The position numbers were made by a program, and so were the translations under genes. The notes under the pieces were generated by a model that was not told where the DNA came from, did not search any database, and saw nothing but the letters and a program-made list of their open reading frames with translations. Source: Bacteroidales bacterium (lineage in GTDB: Bacteria > Bacteroidota > Bacteroidia > Bacteroidales > P3). From it: a stretch of DNA of 64,000 nt. The DNA lies in contig JAFROL010000004.1 in the NCBI GenBank assembly GCA_017429685.1, positions 1-64,000 on the forward strand, read 5' to 3'. Positions 7,099 to 16,982 of this stretch are shown one piece after another (position 1 is the stretch's first letter; each line of letters begins with the position of its first letter).

Positions 7099-7683
7099 TT
7101 ATCTGTTACTTTTGCGGACCAGGCTGTCGACGACCTTGCACAGGCGCATACTGGTCTGATTGATTTCGCCGCTGCCGTCGATGCAGACAAGCAGGCCGGA
7201 GACCTTGTAGTAGTCGGTGACGGGCTTGGTCTTGGCTTCGTATTCTTCGAGACGATGGCGTATGGTGTCGTCGTTGGCATCGTCGGTGCGGCCCGAAATC
7301 AGGGCGCGTTCGTGGATGCGACGCACCAGTTCTTCACGAGGGGCGTCGATCGAAATGACGCAGTTCATACGCCTGTTGTGGTGTTTGAAGAGGAAATCGA
7401 GGGCTTGGGCCTGTTGCACGGTGCGCGGAAAACCATCGAGGATGACGCCCTGTTCTGTCGACGACAAAGCCTTGTCGACCAAACCGATGACGACATCGTC
7501 GCCAACCAGGTCGCCACGTTCCATCGCTGCACGGACACGCTGCCCGAGTGCAGTTCCGGCCTCGATCTCGGCGCGCAACATATCGCCCGTCGAGAGATGC
7601 AACAAATCGTATTTCTCGGCCAGAATGTTGGCGTGTGTGCCCTTGCCGACTCCGGGCGCTCCAAAAAGAACTATGTTTTCCAT
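7099..7683 (-). CDS. adk: Adenylate kinase
   Basis: Converts ATP and AMP into two ADP in the cytoplasm. The 194-residue protein has the P-loop GAPGVGKGT (residues 8-16), the AMP-binding LSTGDMLRAEI segment, and ILDGFPRTVQQAQ with the nucleotide-binding Asp and Arg. LID residues are short (GRTDDANDDTIRHRLEEY), so it is the short-LID, zinc-free form found across Bacteroidetes. Followed by the conserved hypothetical at 6402-7079. Confidence 0.97.
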   Translation of the reverse strand: MENIVLFGAPGVGKGTHANILAEKYDLLHLSTGDMLRAEIEAGTALGQRVRAAMERGDLVGDDVVIGLVDKALSSTEQGVILDGFPRTVQQAQALDFLFKHHNRRMNCVISIDAPREELVRRIHERALISGRTDDANDDTIRHRLEEYEAKTKPVTDYYKVSGLLVCIDGSGEINQTSMRLCKVVDSLVRKSNR

Positions 7684-7808
7684 ACTATATATAATTATAA
7701 TGACTTCTATAATGAATCCATCAAGAAACCCTCCTTATTCCTCGCACACGTCTTTCCTCTGAAAAAATGGCATTCCGTTCTGTCCCAAATGTCCAAAACA
7801 GGCATCGA

Positions 7809-7841
7809 AACGGCAGCCGGCTGACATTTTGTCAGTCGGCT
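7809..7841. terminator. Hairpin downstream of cysS
   Basis: Arms 7815-7825 and 7831-7841 (agccggctgac with gtcagtcggct, one G-T pair) just beyond the cysS stop. No U run follows on the minus strand, so termination is only a suggestion. Confidence 0.4.
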
Positions 7842-7855
7842 ACCGGCTTATGTCA

Positions 7856-9346
7856 TTATTTCAGCTCCCACGTGGCGCCATCCTTGCCATCCTTCACGGC
7901 GATGCCGAGGGCCGACAGGCTGTCGCGGATCTTGTCGCTGGTGGTCCAGTCCTTGTTGGCCTTGGCGGTGGCGCGCACATCGAGGATCATCTGCATCAGG
8001 CCGTCAATCAAGGCACTGTTGTCCGTCGCGGCCTCATCGCGCAGACCCATAATGTCAAACACAAAGGTCTGGAATACCGACTTCAGCTCGTCGATGTCCT
8101 CCTGCGTCAGCGTGGCCTTGTGGTCGTTGACGGTGTTGATGACCCTGGCGGCGTCGAACAGATGCGAAATGACGATGGGCGTGTTCATATCGTCGTTCAT
8201 CGCGTCGTAGCACAACTGGCGGTAGCCTTTCACGTCGACCGAGCTGCTCTTCGACGGTTGCAGCGAGCCGAGGGTCTTGAAGGCCTGCATCAGACGGTTG
8301 TAGCCCTTTTCGGCGGCCTGCAGGGCTTCGTTGCTGAAGTCGACAGTGCTGCGATAGTGGGCCTGCAGGATGAAGAAACGTATCGTCATCGGGCCGTAGG
8401 GCTGCGCCAGCATTTCCTCGCCGTTCTTGGGGTTGATGTGGCTGCCGTTGAAGAACTCGTCAAGGGTGATGAAGTTGCCCAGGCTCTTGCCCATCTTCTG
8501 GCCTTCGATGGTAATCATATTGTTGTGCATCCAGTACTTGCAGGGGCCGTGGCCGGTCGACGCCACGCACTGCGCAATCTCGCTCTCGTGGTGCGGAAAG
8601 ACGAGGTCCATACCGCCACCGTGGATGTCGAAAGGCGAGCCCAAGTATTTGGCACCCATAGCCGTGCACTCGGCGTGCCAGCCGGGGAAACCGTCGCTCC
8701 AGGGCGATGGCCAGCGCATAATGTGCTCGGGCGAAGCCTTCTTCCACAGGGCGAAGTCGCCGGCAAAGCGTTTCTCCTCCTGGCCGTCCAGCTCGCGCGT
8801 GGTGGCCAGCATCTCGTCGATGACGCGGCCGCTGAGCTTGCCGTATTTGTGGGTATTCTCCTGATACTTGCGTATGTCGAAATACACGCTGCCGTTGCTG
8901 ACGTAGGCCAAGCCGGCGTCGAGGATTTTCTGCACAAGCTCTATCTGCTCGATGATGTGGCCGCTGGCGTGGGGTTCGATGCTGGGGCGCAGCACGTTAA
9001 GGCGGTCCATAGCGGCGTGGTAGCGGTTGGTGTAGTATTGCGCCACCTCCATCGGCTCCAGCTGCTCCAGACGGGCCTTCTTTGCAATCTTGTCCTCGCC
9101 TTCGTCGGCATCGTGCTCCAAATGTCCTACATCGGTTATGTTCCTCACATAGCGCACCTTGTAGCCCAGATGCTGCAGGTAGCGAAACAAGATGTCGAAC
9201 GTGATTGCCGGACGGGCGTGTCCCAGATGGGCGTCGCCGTACACCGTCGGGCCGCAGACGTACATTCCCACCCTGCCGGGCGTCAGAGGCGTAAAGAGCT
9301 CTTTCTGACGCGATAAAGTATTATAAATCAAAAATTGTTGTTCCAT
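7856..9346 (-). CDS. cysS: Cysteinyl-tRNA synthetase
   Basis: Charges tRNA-Cys with cysteine. The 496-residue class I enzyme carries the HLGH signature (residues 40-43) and KMGKS (284-288), a Ser-to-Gly change in the middle of the usual KMSKS. Zinc ligands are visible as C31, C227, H252 and E256. The size matches family members. A TAATTTTG box at 9424-9431 lies about 78 bases upstream. A monocistronic unit by spacing. Confidence 0.98.
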   Translation of the reverse strand: MEQQFLIYNTLSRQKELFTPLTPGRVGMYVCGPTVYGDAHLGHARPAITFDILFRYLQHLGYKVRYVRNITDVGHLEHDADEGEDKIAKKARLEQLEPMEVAQYYTNRYHAAMDRLNVLRPSIEPHASGHIIEQIELVQKILDAGLAYVSNGSVYFDIRKYQENTHKYGKLSGRVIDEMLATTRELDGQEEKRFAGDFALWKKASPEHIMRWPSPWSDGFPGWHAECTAMGAKYLGSPFDIHGGGMDLVFPHHESEIAQCVASTGHGPCKYWMHNNMITIEGQKMGKSLGNFITLDEFFNGSHINPKNGEEMLAQPYGPMTIRFFILQAHYRSTVDFSNEALQAAEKGYNRLMQAFKTLGSLQPSKSSSVDVKGYRQLCYDAMNDDMNTPIVISHLFDAARVINTVNDHKATLTQEDIDELKSVFQTFVFDIMGLRDEAATDNSALIDGLMQMILDVRATAKANKDWTTSDKIRDSLSALGIAVKDGKDGATWELK

Positions 9347-9423
9347 ATTATTAGTTTATATTTTTACAAAATTGATATTCTCTATTAAGCATTCCACCAT
9401 CTGAAATTCACTTTTTCAAAATG

Positions 9424-9431
9424 CAAAATTA
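9424..9431 (-). promoter_or_regulatory. Promoter -7 box of cysS
   Basis: TAATTTTG on the minus strand, matching TAnnTTTG. Confidence 0.55.
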
Positions 9432-9519
9432 CTAAATTTTTCGCTTTTGCAAAAGTGAAATTCTGTTATTATTTCACCTTTCAAATCGAATTCTCTCTAT
9501 CATTCGCAACGGCACCATT

Positions 9520-10611
9520 TTATATCTTACCTTTTACAATTTCCGTGTGGTCATCGAAGGTGGGATTGTCGTTATTAAATAGCCCCTTATGCTTCCTATA
9601 CTTTGTCTTAGGATTAAGTAAATGGACGGTTTTCAGATTCCAACAAAGACTAAAGGCTTCTTGCTCAATCTTCTCAACCGACTTTGGAATTACAACCGTT
9701 TTCAGGCTACCACATCCCCAAAACGCTCGAGAACCAATACTGACGACCCCCTCTGGAATAACAACCGATGCGAGCGACTTGCATCCGGCAAAAGTATCAC
9801 TTCTAATAATGGTGACACCTTGAGGAATAGCAACCGACGCAAGCGACTTGCATCCGTTAAAAACACCATAACCAATACTAGTGACACCTTGAGGAATAAC
9901 AACAGATGCAAGCGACTTGCATCCATTAAAAGCAGAAAATCTAATACTGGTGACACCTTGAGGAATAACAACCGATGCAAGCGACTCGCATCTGGCAAAA
10001 GCTACATCACCTATAGTTTCTACGCCATCAGCAATTCTTACGTGCGTTGCATTTCGTGGCACATCCTCTTTTTCCAAAACCTTTTTCCCTGTACCTACAA
10101 CGATATATTTATCATCCTCTTTTTCTTTAGTCTTTCCTTTTGCACCACCTTTATCACTAGCCTCTTCTTTAGCTTTGCTATCGGTCTCTTCTTTGGAAGA
10201 AATCTCGTTTTGACGTCTTAACAACTGTAAAATATCGTCAACCAAGACAGGATCTATGGGGTGATCTCGCATCGTGCGCCAATTGGTACTGGAAAAAATA
10301 AATTCCAAATCATCTGGCATCTCACAATCATCAAGTATGTACGGAAGCATTTTTTTACCTTTATTTTTTTTGAATGCATACGTAATTTCGCGTCCCGTAA
10401 AACTTGAATTATAAGAATTTTCACTTGCCAAGAAAAGGAACACACCGCAATTCTTGATAGCAGGAGCCAACACCTTAGGAAACTCCTCCCCACCACCAAT
10501 ACCTTGACGGTCTATGAAGTAACTTATACCAGCACGGTCTAAAGCTGCACAAATTTGGTCTGCTATCGCCGAATCTTTTCTTGAATAGCTGATAAATACA
10601 TCGTGGTTCAT
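9520..10611 (-). CDS. TIR-domain protein with BspA-type leucine-rich repeats
   Basis: A 363-residue cytoplasmic-looking protein without signal peptide. Residues 1-135 are a TIR domain: VFISYSRKD at the start, YFIDRQGIGGGEEF, and SFTGREITYAF with the probable catalytic Glu. A charged Lys/Glu linker (about 140-175) follows. Then six or so 23-residue BspA/LRR_5 repeats (CKSLASVVIPQGVTSI type, about 185-330) lead to a divergent C-terminus. At DNA level the repeats have an exact 69-bp period. It starts 6 bases after the coiled-coil envelope gene, so both are cotranscribed. A repeat domain able to bind a ligand plus a TIR domain suggests a sensor-effector, perhaps in defence; this is inference. Confidence 0.88.
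   Translation of the reverse strand: MNHDVFISYSRKDSAIADQICAALDRAGISYFIDRQGIGGGEEFPKVLAPAIKNCGVFLFLASENSYNSSFTGREITYAFKKNKGKKMLPYILDDCEMPDDLEFIFSSTNWRTMRDHPIDPVLVDDILQLLRRQNEISSKEETDSKAKEEASDKGGAKGKTKEKEDDKYIVVGTGKKVLEKEDVPRNATHVRIADGVETIGDVAFARCESLASVVIPQGVTSIRFSAFNGCKSLASVVIPQGVTSIGYGVFNGCKSLASVAIPQGVTIIRSDTFAGCKSLASVVIPEGVVSIGSRAFWGCGSLKTVVIPKSVEKIEQEAFSLCWNLKTVHLLNPKTKYRKHKGLFNNDNPTFDDHTEIVKGKI
9745..10020. repeat. 69-bp tandem repeats coding for leucine-rich repeats
   Basis: The word gacaccttgagg recurs at 9814, 9883 and 9952, exactly 69 bases apart, with a diverged unit at 9745. Units are near-identical, which allows gain or loss of repeats by recombination. Confidence 0.9.
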
Positions 10612-10617
10612 AGCGTT

Positions 10618-11817
10618 TTACTTCTTTATGTATGACAAAAAGTCGAGGTCGATCGACAGCGAGATGAATGGCTTGACGAGCCACGACTTGGCGGTGATGT
10701 CGTCGAGCGTCAGAGCCGTCTCGAGCGACTGGCCTGCTTTATAGCCATCGATAAGCATCTCATATTCGCAGATATTCACACCTAAAGTAAGGTAGAAAAA
10801 GTCAACAAAACGGAAGCTGGGACCGATATAGAAATTCTTGAACAGGTTGGTGCCGCCAAAGCCGACATAGATACCCAAGTCGTAGTTAAACTTCTGGTCA
10901 AAACGCGGTATTTCAGGCAGTCGCGACATCGACAAAGTATCCTTCTTCGACGGACTGTTGAAGAAATCCGTCAGGTCCCACAGCATCACCGACGCGCCGG
11001 TGACGAAATCGAACTCTATGTCGCCGGCATTGCGGTTGCGGATCACCTTCGAATAGGTCGCCGCACCCGTCGTCTGGTCCACGTGGTCGGGCGTCAGGCG
11101 GATGTCCCAGTCAGGCGTGCGGAAAAAGCGCATCGCTATGCCCTGTATCGGACGCACTTTCTTCTTCTTATTCAACGTTATAGCCGCCTTTTCCTCGGCA
11201 TCCTTGGCCTTCTGCGCCAGGTATTTGTTCTCCTCCTGCTTGCGGATATTTTCTATCTCGGCGGCATTGACGCGCCTCTGCAGTGAGTCCACAAGGTGGC
11301 GGTAGTGCTCCTTCTCGGTCAGCAGGTTGATATATATTTCGCGCTGCGAAATCAGCGTACCCTCCTTGCTATCAATATCTTTCTGCAAAAATTCTATCTC
11401 TTTGCTCTTGGCCTCAATGCTGGCCTCCTTGGCCCTCAGCTCGCCCTCCCATTTGGCCTTGTCCACCGTCGAGTTGGTCAGCGCCTGACGATAAAGTTCC
11501 TCCTTTTCGGCCACCAGACGTTCCTTCTCCTGCATCGCCGTCATCTGCTCGGTCAGCAGGCGGTTCTTTTCCTGCAGTTCCTTCTGGTACAAGTCGTTGG
11601 CAGCAATCAGCGAATCCTTCAGCATCACCAGGTCACGCATCCGTTGACGCATAGCGCCCTGCAGCACTCTATTGGAATCTATCTGCCTTGTCAATGAGTC
11701 TATCTGTTCGCGATACAGTCTTAGCGAATCCGGCAACTCATCATCCGCCTGTGCAAAGCAGGGGACAGAAGCTGAGAGAGCCAACGACAAGAAGGCGAAC
11801 ATTATGAATCTACGCAT
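10618..11817 (-). CDS. Coiled-coil envelope protein, probably with a C-terminal outer-membrane-like domain
   Basis: A 399-residue protein with a signal peptide (MRRFIMFAFLSLALSASVPCFAQA). Residues about 25-215 form a long coiled coil rich in Glu, Lys, Gln and Leu. Residues 225-399 are rich in aromatic residues with alternating pattern and end in an amphipathic SLSIDLDFLSYIKK strand, suggesting a beta structure in the outer membrane. The ATG at 11817 is used; a GTG directly before it could also serve. It is followed after 6 bases by the TIR-LRR gene. I do not recognise a named family. Confidence 0.75.
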   Translation of the reverse strand: MRRFIMFAFLSLALSASVPCFAQADDELPDSLRLYREQIDSLTRQIDSNRVLQGAMRQRMRDLVMLKDSLIAANDLYQKELQEKNRLLTEQMTAMQEKERLVAEKEELYRQALTNSTVDKAKWEGELRAKEASIEAKSKEIEFLQKDIDSKEGTLISQREIYINLLTEKEHYRHLVDSLQRRVNAAEIENIRKQEENKYLAQKAKDAEEKAAITLNKKKKVRPIQGIAMRFFRTPDWDIRLTPDHVDQTTGAATYSKVIRNRNAGDIEFDFVTGASVMLWDLTDFFNSPSKKDTLSMSRLPEIPRFDQKFNYDLGIYVGFGGTNLFKNFYIGPSFRFVDFFYLTLGVNICEYEMLIDGYKAGQSLETALTLDDITAKSWLVKPFISLSIDLDFLSYIKK

Positions 11818-11905
11818 CACTTTTACTGTTTTTATGGATAACCAAATATATTAAATCACTGAATACAAACATTTTCATCACAACCGACGGCGGCAATGCA
11901 ATCTG

Positions 11906-11921
11906 CAAAGTTACAAAAATA
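11906..11921 (-). promoter_or_regulatory. Promoter region of the coiled-coil/TIR-LRR operon
   Basis: TAACTTTG (11906-11913) and the neighbouring TATTTTTG (11914-11921) both fit TAnnTTTG on the minus strand. The first is about 88 bases before the ATG. Confidence 0.5.
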
Positions 11922-11955
11922 ATATCTACTCTAAAAAAAAATCATTAAAAAAACG

Positions 11956-11963
11956 TAATTTTG
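11956..11963 (+). promoter_or_regulatory. Promoter -7 box of the C25 protease gene
   Basis: TAATTTTG, 19 bases before the ATG at 11983; divergent from the coiled-coil operon promoter. Confidence 0.6.
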
Positions 11964-11982
11964 CATTTCAAAAGAACATTGT

Positions 11983-14964
11983 ATGCGACAGCAAAAAAAA
12001 CAAGGAATCAGAGTATTAAGAGCTTTTTTAAGGCTCTCTGTCCTTTCTTTCATCCTGTTTTTTGCCGCTCAACCCAATGCAACAGCACAATACGCTCCCG
12101 GTGAGGGCATAATTTTCCACAACGACGCCCCCCAGGCGATTGCATTCGATTTTTATTTAGACAATATTGATTCCAAGCAATTTAACGACACCCTTTCGCT
12201 GCTTGTCGCACCGGCAGCAAACGCCTATACACACGAAGAAGGCAAACCTATGCTGCCCGTCTACCGTCAAATAATATCAATCCCTGAATCAAGCAATTAC
12301 ACAATACAAATCCTTTCCGAGAAGCGCATCATCATCCAGCAAAAAGCCCTTGGATGCGACAAACCTCTTGCACCGGCACCGAAACCAACGCCAAAAAGCA
12401 GCCCAAGTACTGATTATCAGAAAGACAACCCGACATACCGAACCGATTCGTTCTATGGCGAAGAACTCATCCAAATCAAACCATTAGGACAGATGCGCGG
12501 AACGAATCTGGCCCTGCTGACCATTGCGCCCATACGCTATAACCCTGCAAGCAAGACACTTGACATACACAAACAACTTTCAACCAGAATAGAATTCAGC
12601 GAAGCAACAACACCAATCAACAACCCATTGCTCCCCGTAAGTGTGTTTACAACCGCAAATGACAGCAAAAACTACTTCAACCAACTGATTCCAAGCGATA
12701 AACCATACACATACCTTGTCGTTGCACCGCCACGATTCAGCAGCACCCTTCAACCATTCATATCCTGGAAACGCCAAGAAGGTTACCTCGTAGAAGAATT
12801 CTACTGCGAAAACATTGGTCGCGAACAAATTAAAGCAAATTTGCAGCAACGCTACGACAACGCAACTCCAAACCAGCCGGCACCGCTGTTCATCCTCTTG
12901 GTAGGCGACGTGCAAGACATCCCCATATGGCCTGGTCGCCAGCACATTGACGGCCTCGACGTACACCGCACCGACCTCTTCTATGCCGAATACACCGGCG
13001 ACGCTCTGCCCGATGCACTGATTGGGCGCATCTCTGTCAGCGACACCGCCACATTGAAACAGATAATCAGCAAGACAATCAATTACGAACAATACAACCT
13101 CACCGACAGCAACTATTTGGCCAACAGCCTCCTCGTGGCCGGAAAAGAGGACACCCCTCCTGCTCCGACAGTTACCAACGGGCAGGTCAACTACCTGAGA
13201 GACTGCATCGGACAACACGACAGTCTGCACAACACGATATGCTATCACAACCCCGAATCCGACACAATGGGCGCACAGATCCAGCAGCATCTGCGTCAAG
13301 GCATCGGCTTCGTCAACTACACAGCCCACTGCACATCGCAGGGGTGGCTTCACCCGCTCCTAAGCAACTTCGATATCGACTCATTGACACTTGGCTACCA
13401 GCCTTTTACATCGGTCAACAACTGTTGCCGCTCGAACGATGTCAGCGGCGACTGCTTTGGTGAGCATCTGCTGCGGAAAAGTCCGGGAGGTGCCGTAGGT
13501 GTTATCGGCGCGAGCAATGAAACGCTCTGGGAAGAAGACTATTACTGGAGCGTAGGCGGTACCGGCGAACCAACTTTATCGCCTCAATATATGCCACTTA
13601 TGCCAGGAGCCTACGACCGCCTGTTCCACACCCACCAGGAAGACTTCGCACAGCAGGCCGCAACATTGAGCCAAATCGTCCTGGCCGGCAATTGGGCGGT
13701 CACCGCAAGCGGGTCGCCATACAGCAACTTCTATTGGGAAATCTACTCACTTCTCGGCGACCCGTCACTAATGCCCTACATCGGCATTCCTGCACACCAA
13801 CAGCTTGATATCGACACCGTAATAACAGGCGACGCAACCATCAGACTGCACGGCACGCCCGGCGCGCGAGTTGCCGCCACCCACGACGGCTCCCTCGTCA
13901 GCATATGCACCATCGGCAACGACGGTAACGGCCTGATGCACACAAGCATACCTGCACCCGACAGCATCCTGTTCACCGCCACAGCACAATTCAACAAACC
14001 TGTTCAGAAGCAGGTACGGACACTTCGTCCTGACCAGCCTCGGCTCGTTGTCGCTGCAATCGAGCTGCAACGCACTGACGGCGAACATATTTCACAGCTA
14101 ACGCTGCGCGACAGCGCCATCGCAAAAGCCACAATCCGCAACATCGGCACAACAACCGCACAAAGCCACAGACTTCTGGTTTCCAACGCCGAAATGCAAC
14201 CAGCATTGATTTGCGAAACAACCATTGCCAGCCTTGCCCCGATGCAAGACACTGTTGTACAATTCACAATATGCCCCACACAGCGTGGCGACGAATACAT
14301 TTTAACCCTCGAAACCGCCGACACGGCGACCTACTGGCAGCAACAGAAAAGCTTCGACCTGCTTGAGCCACAAATCAAACTGCTTCCGCCCACACTGTCG
14401 AGCAACGGCACGGCGGTCTCAACCGTCAAGCCTACAACAACATACGATATCGGAATCAGCCTCACAAACAGCGGACGGGTGCGCGCCAAAGAACTGCTGG
14501 CCACCGTCGCATCGAATGCCGAAACGTCAGGCGACACAATCTGCCTTATCGGCGACCTTGACGCAGGCGACACAGCCTTATGCCACTTCACGCTGACCAC
14601 ACCCGCCCAGCTCGACAGCCTGATACTAACCATTAGCGTAAGCCACCGGACCGACACAACGGCACAAAGATTCTCCTACCCTGCCGACAACACCATCGGA
14701 ATCGACAAGCCAGAACCGACGACTTCCGACATCGCCATCTGGCCAAACCCAGCCGACAACATCGTAACATTCAGCAACCTGCAGCCATTCACGCGCATAA
14801 CGATATACGACATACAAGGCCGGATGATAAAAGAAATAAACAGCAAAAACAGCACCTTCACGCAATATTTCACACACGATTTGCGTTGTGGCATCTACAG
14901 CGTCGCTTTCGAGAACGCCTCGCCGGCGACAAAAACAGTAAAAAAACTAATAATAACCCGCTAA
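11983..14964 (+). CDS. Gingipain-like C25 cysteine peptidase with type IX sorting domain
   Basis: A 993-residue secreted protease. A signal peptide (about residues 1-36) is followed by a propeptide-like region, then the caspase-fold C25 domain at about 235-600. The catalytic pair is visible: His449 in VNYTAHCTSQGW and a Cys in VNNCCRSNDVSGDCFGE (Cys481/482), the same spacing as in Arg-gingipain, and the WEEDYYWSVG stretch is gingipain-like too. Beta-sandwich repeats follow, and the last 75 residues are a type A sorting domain (IWPNPADN ... GIYSV ... KKLIITR). The protein should be exported by T9SS and held on or released from the surface. Arg or Lys preference cannot be called. It could instead be a PorU-like sortase, but it is shorter than those and not next to porV. 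Confidence 0.92.
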   Translation: MRQQKKQGIRVLRAFLRLSVLSFILFFAAQPNATAQYAPGEGIIFHNDAPQAIAFDFYLDNIDSKQFNDTLSLLVAPAANAYTHEEGKPMLPVYRQIISIPESSNYTIQILSEKRIIIQQKALGCDKPLAPAPKPTPKSSPSTDYQKDNPTYRTDSFYGEELIQIKPLGQMRGTNLALLTIAPIRYNPASKTLDIHKQLSTRIEFSEATTPINNPLLPVSVFTTANDSKNYFNQLIPSDKPYTYLVVAPPRFSSTLQPFISWKRQEGYLVEEFYCENIGREQIKANLQQRYDNATPNQPAPLFILLVGDVQDIPIWPGRQHIDGLDVHRTDLFYAEYTGDALPDALIGRISVSDTATLKQIISKTINYEQYNLTDSNYLANSLLVAGKEDTPPAPTVTNGQVNYLRDCIGQHDSLHNTICYHNPESDTMGAQIQQHLRQGIGFVNYTAHCTSQGWLHPLLSNFDIDSLTLGYQPFTSVNNCCRSNDVSGDCFGEHLLRKSPGGAVGVIGASNETLWEEDYYWSVGGTGEPTLSPQYMPLMPGAYDRLFHTHQEDFAQQAATLSQIVLAGNWAVTASGSPYSNFYWEIYSLLGDPSLMPYIGIPAHQQLDIDTVITGDATIRLHGTPGARVAATHDGSLVSICTIGNDGNGLMHTSIPAPDSILFTATAQFNKPVQKQVRTLRPDQPRLVVAAIELQRTDGEHISQLTLRDSAIAKATIRNIGTTTAQSHRLLVSNAEMQPALICETTIASLAPMQDTVVQFTICPTQRGDEYILTLETADTATYWQQQKSFDLLEPQIKLLPPTLSSNGTAVSTVKPTTTYDIGISLTNSGRVRAKELLATVASNAETSGDTICLIGDLDAGDTALCHFTLTTPAQLDSLILTISVSHRTDTTAQRFSYPADNTIGIDKPEPTTSDIAIWPNPADNIVTFSNLQPFTRITIYDIQGRMIKEINSKNSTFTQYFTHDLRCGIYSVAFENASPATKTVKKLIITR

Positions 14965-14980
14965 AAACCAACGTCAAACA

Positions 14981-15964
14981 ATGACACAGACGGTAAAGGA
15001 CAGCCTCGCGCCGCAGCAGCCCGACACAGTCGCTGCAATGCCGACACAAAACGTCGACAGCACCCCGCTTGCCCAAACCGTCGCCGCACAGCAGCCAGCC
15101 ACACGCACACACACCGCCGCATCAGTCAGTTACGAGATACCACAGACACTCTTGCGGCCACACGACAGCGTCTTCAATCCCACCGTCGACACCACCGAAT
15201 ACCTGCTGCTATGCAACGACTCCGTCTTCGGCTGCTACGACACGCTGCCCATACGCCAACGCAGCAGTATGTTTGCCACCAACACCCACAGCAAAGCCTA
15301 TCCACTGCCGTCACAGCGCCCGGCAACAGTGTCCAACGACTGGGTGTTCGCCACCATAATCCTCCTCCTGGCACTCGTCAGCATATACCTCAACAATCAG
15401 AAATTCAAGCTCAAAGACATATTCCTGTCACTTTTCGACACCCGCATCCTCGAACGCGTATTCCGCGAAAGCAACATACGTACCGTATCCCTGCTGCCGA
15501 TGGTTGGAATATACCTCGCATCGCTGGCAATGGTAATCCTGCGCACCACACAGACCTTCAGCAATCTCCACATCCAGTTGTCGCCACACCTGTTCTTCAT
15601 CGTCACACTGCTGGCGCTCATCGCCTTCATCTTGCTGAAAAACGGAATGATACGGCTTCTGGGCAACATCTTCGAAGACCGCCTGAGCACAGCGCTCTAC
15701 ATCTCGAGCAACAACCTCTTCTACTTCGTCGGCGGACTCGTAGCCACCCCCCTGCTGCTGGTCCTCTTCTATTTCGCCCCGGCACAAAAAGCCATCCTGG
15801 AAGCGACAATCATTTTAATAGCCATCCTGTTTATAATCAGACTAATAAGGGGTCTACAACTTATTTTAACAAATTCAAAAACCTCTAAATTGTATTTATT
15901 TTATTATCTTTGCATTTCAGAAATCGTACCCATTTTGGTAATGGCAAAGATTATATTAGATTAG
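14981..15964 (+). CDS. DUF4271 integral membrane protein
   Basis: A 327-residue protein with a Pro/Thr/Gln-rich, low-complexity N-terminal half (to about 110) and some six transmembrane segments in the C-terminal half, typical of the DUF4271 family found in Bacteroidetes beside hemD. It lies 16 bases after the C25 gene and is followed by hemD. Role unknown. Its last codons contain a TATCTTTG box (15905-15912) that may drive hemD separately. Stop is TAG. Confidence 0.85.
   Translation: MTQTVKDSLAPQQPDTVAAMPTQNVDSTPLAQTVAAQQPATRTHTAASVSYEIPQTLLRPHDSVFNPTVDTTEYLLLCNDSVFGCYDTLPIRQRSSMFATNTHSKAYPLPSQRPATVSNDWVFATIILLLALVSIYLNNQKFKLKDIFLSLFDTRILERVFRESNIRTVSLLPMVGIYLASLAMVILRTTQTFSNLHIQLSPHLFFIVTLLALIAFILLKNGMIRLLGNIFEDRLSTALYISSNNLFYFVGGLVATPLLLVLFYFAPAQKAILEATIILIAILFIIRLIRGLQLILTNSKTSKLYLFYYLCISEIVPILVMAKIILD
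15905..15912 (+). promoter_or_regulatory. Possible internal promoter for hemD-rnpA-yidD
   Basis: TATCTTTG within the 3' end of the DUF4271 gene, about 86 bases before the hemD ATG. Confidence 0.5.
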
Positions 15965-15998
15965 AATACAGATAGTTGTAACGTTTGAACAGACTCGT

Positions 15999-16982
15999 AT
16001 GAAAATAAAGAAAATTCTAATTTCGCAGCCGGAACCCGCCGATTTGGAAAAATCGCCCTACAAGCGACTGGCTACAGAGTTTAAGCTCGACCTGACATTC
16101 TACAAATTCTTTGAGGTTGTAGGCATCACAGCTACCGAATTTCGCAAAAGCAGAATCCACATCATCGAATACACTGCTGTGATTTTCAACAGCAAAAACT
16201 CTGTCGACCACTTCTTCCGTATGGCCAAGGAGTTGCGCGAAAGCATTCCGGAAACAATGAAATACTTCTGTTCCACCGAAGCCATAGCACTCTATCTCCA
16301 GAACTACATACAGTATCGCAAACGCAAAATATTCTTTGGAAACCAATACTTTGCCGACCTCGTCGACGTAATGACCAAGCACCGTGACGAGAAATTCCTC
16401 TTCCCCTGCTCCGACGAGAAACAGACCGAATACACCAAACTGCTCGACAAAGCCAAATTCAAATACACCAAAGCGCCAATGTACCGCAGCGTGCCGCGCG
16501 ACCTCAAGAAATTCAAGCTCGAGGACTTCGATATGATAGCCCTCTTCTCGCCCATCGGAGTCCGCTCGCTGCTGATGAACTTCCCCGATGCCAAAAACGC
16601 ATCCATCCTTGTCGCCGCCTTCGGCACCTCGACCCACGCAGCACTCAACGCCGCAGGTATCAAAATAACCATTGCAGCACCCACAAAGAACTCACCCTCA
16701 ATGGCTATGGCCATCGAAAACTACCTCCAGGGCAAGCAACAGGAGGCCGTGCTCGTCGTCAAACCCTCGTCGCTCAAGAACTCCAAATCAGCACATTCGG
16801 CAAAGGCCACGGGAAGCAAGAAGACAAAATCCGTCTTCGCCAGCAAAACAAAATACAAGCAGCTGATGGAAGAGAAAAAAGCCAAAGCCGCAGCACGACG
16901 CGCCGAACGCGCAGCACAGAAAGCCCTCAAAGAAGCCGGAACAACTCCCGACAAAAGCAAGTCAGACAAAAGCGCCGACTGA
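15999..16982 (+). CDS. hemD: Uroporphyrinogen-III synthase family protein with basic C-terminal tail
   Basis: A 327-residue protein. Residues 1-255 have the two-lobed HemD fold: KILISQPEP at the start, FNSKNSVDHFF, and IALFSPIGVRSLL plus a late VAAFGTSTHAALNAAGI segment. HemD closes hydroxymethylbilane to uroporphyrinogen III in haem and corrin synthesis. Sequence identity to enzymes from other phyla in this group is low, so the activity is inferred from family. Residues about 256-327 are an extra Lys/Ala/Ser-rich tail not found in ordinary HemD. The stop overlaps the rnpA start by one base. Confidence 0.82.
   Translation: MKIKKILISQPEPADLEKSPYKRLATEFKLDLTFYKFFEVVGITATEFRKSRIHIIEYTAVIFNSKNSVDHFFRMAKELRESIPETMKYFCSTEAIALYLQNYIQYRKRKIFFGNQYFADLVDVMTKHRDEKFLFPCSDEKQTEYTKLLDKAKFKYTKAPMYRSVPRDLKKFKLEDFDMIALFSPIGVRSLLMNFPDAKNASILVAAFGTSTHAALNAAGIKITIAAPTKNSPSMAMAIENYLQGKQQEAVLVVKPSSLKNSKSAHSAKATGSKKTKSVFASKTKYKQLMEEKKAKAAARRAERAAQKALKEAGTTPDKSKSDKSAD

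Noticed and set aside
7829-9316. 495-codon frame opposite cysS
   Set aside because: Antisense shadow of a certain cysteinyl-tRNA synthetase with all motifs.
9745-10020. CRISPR-like regular repeats
   Set aside because: Units are 69 bp, contiguous without spacers, and code for leucine-rich repeats.
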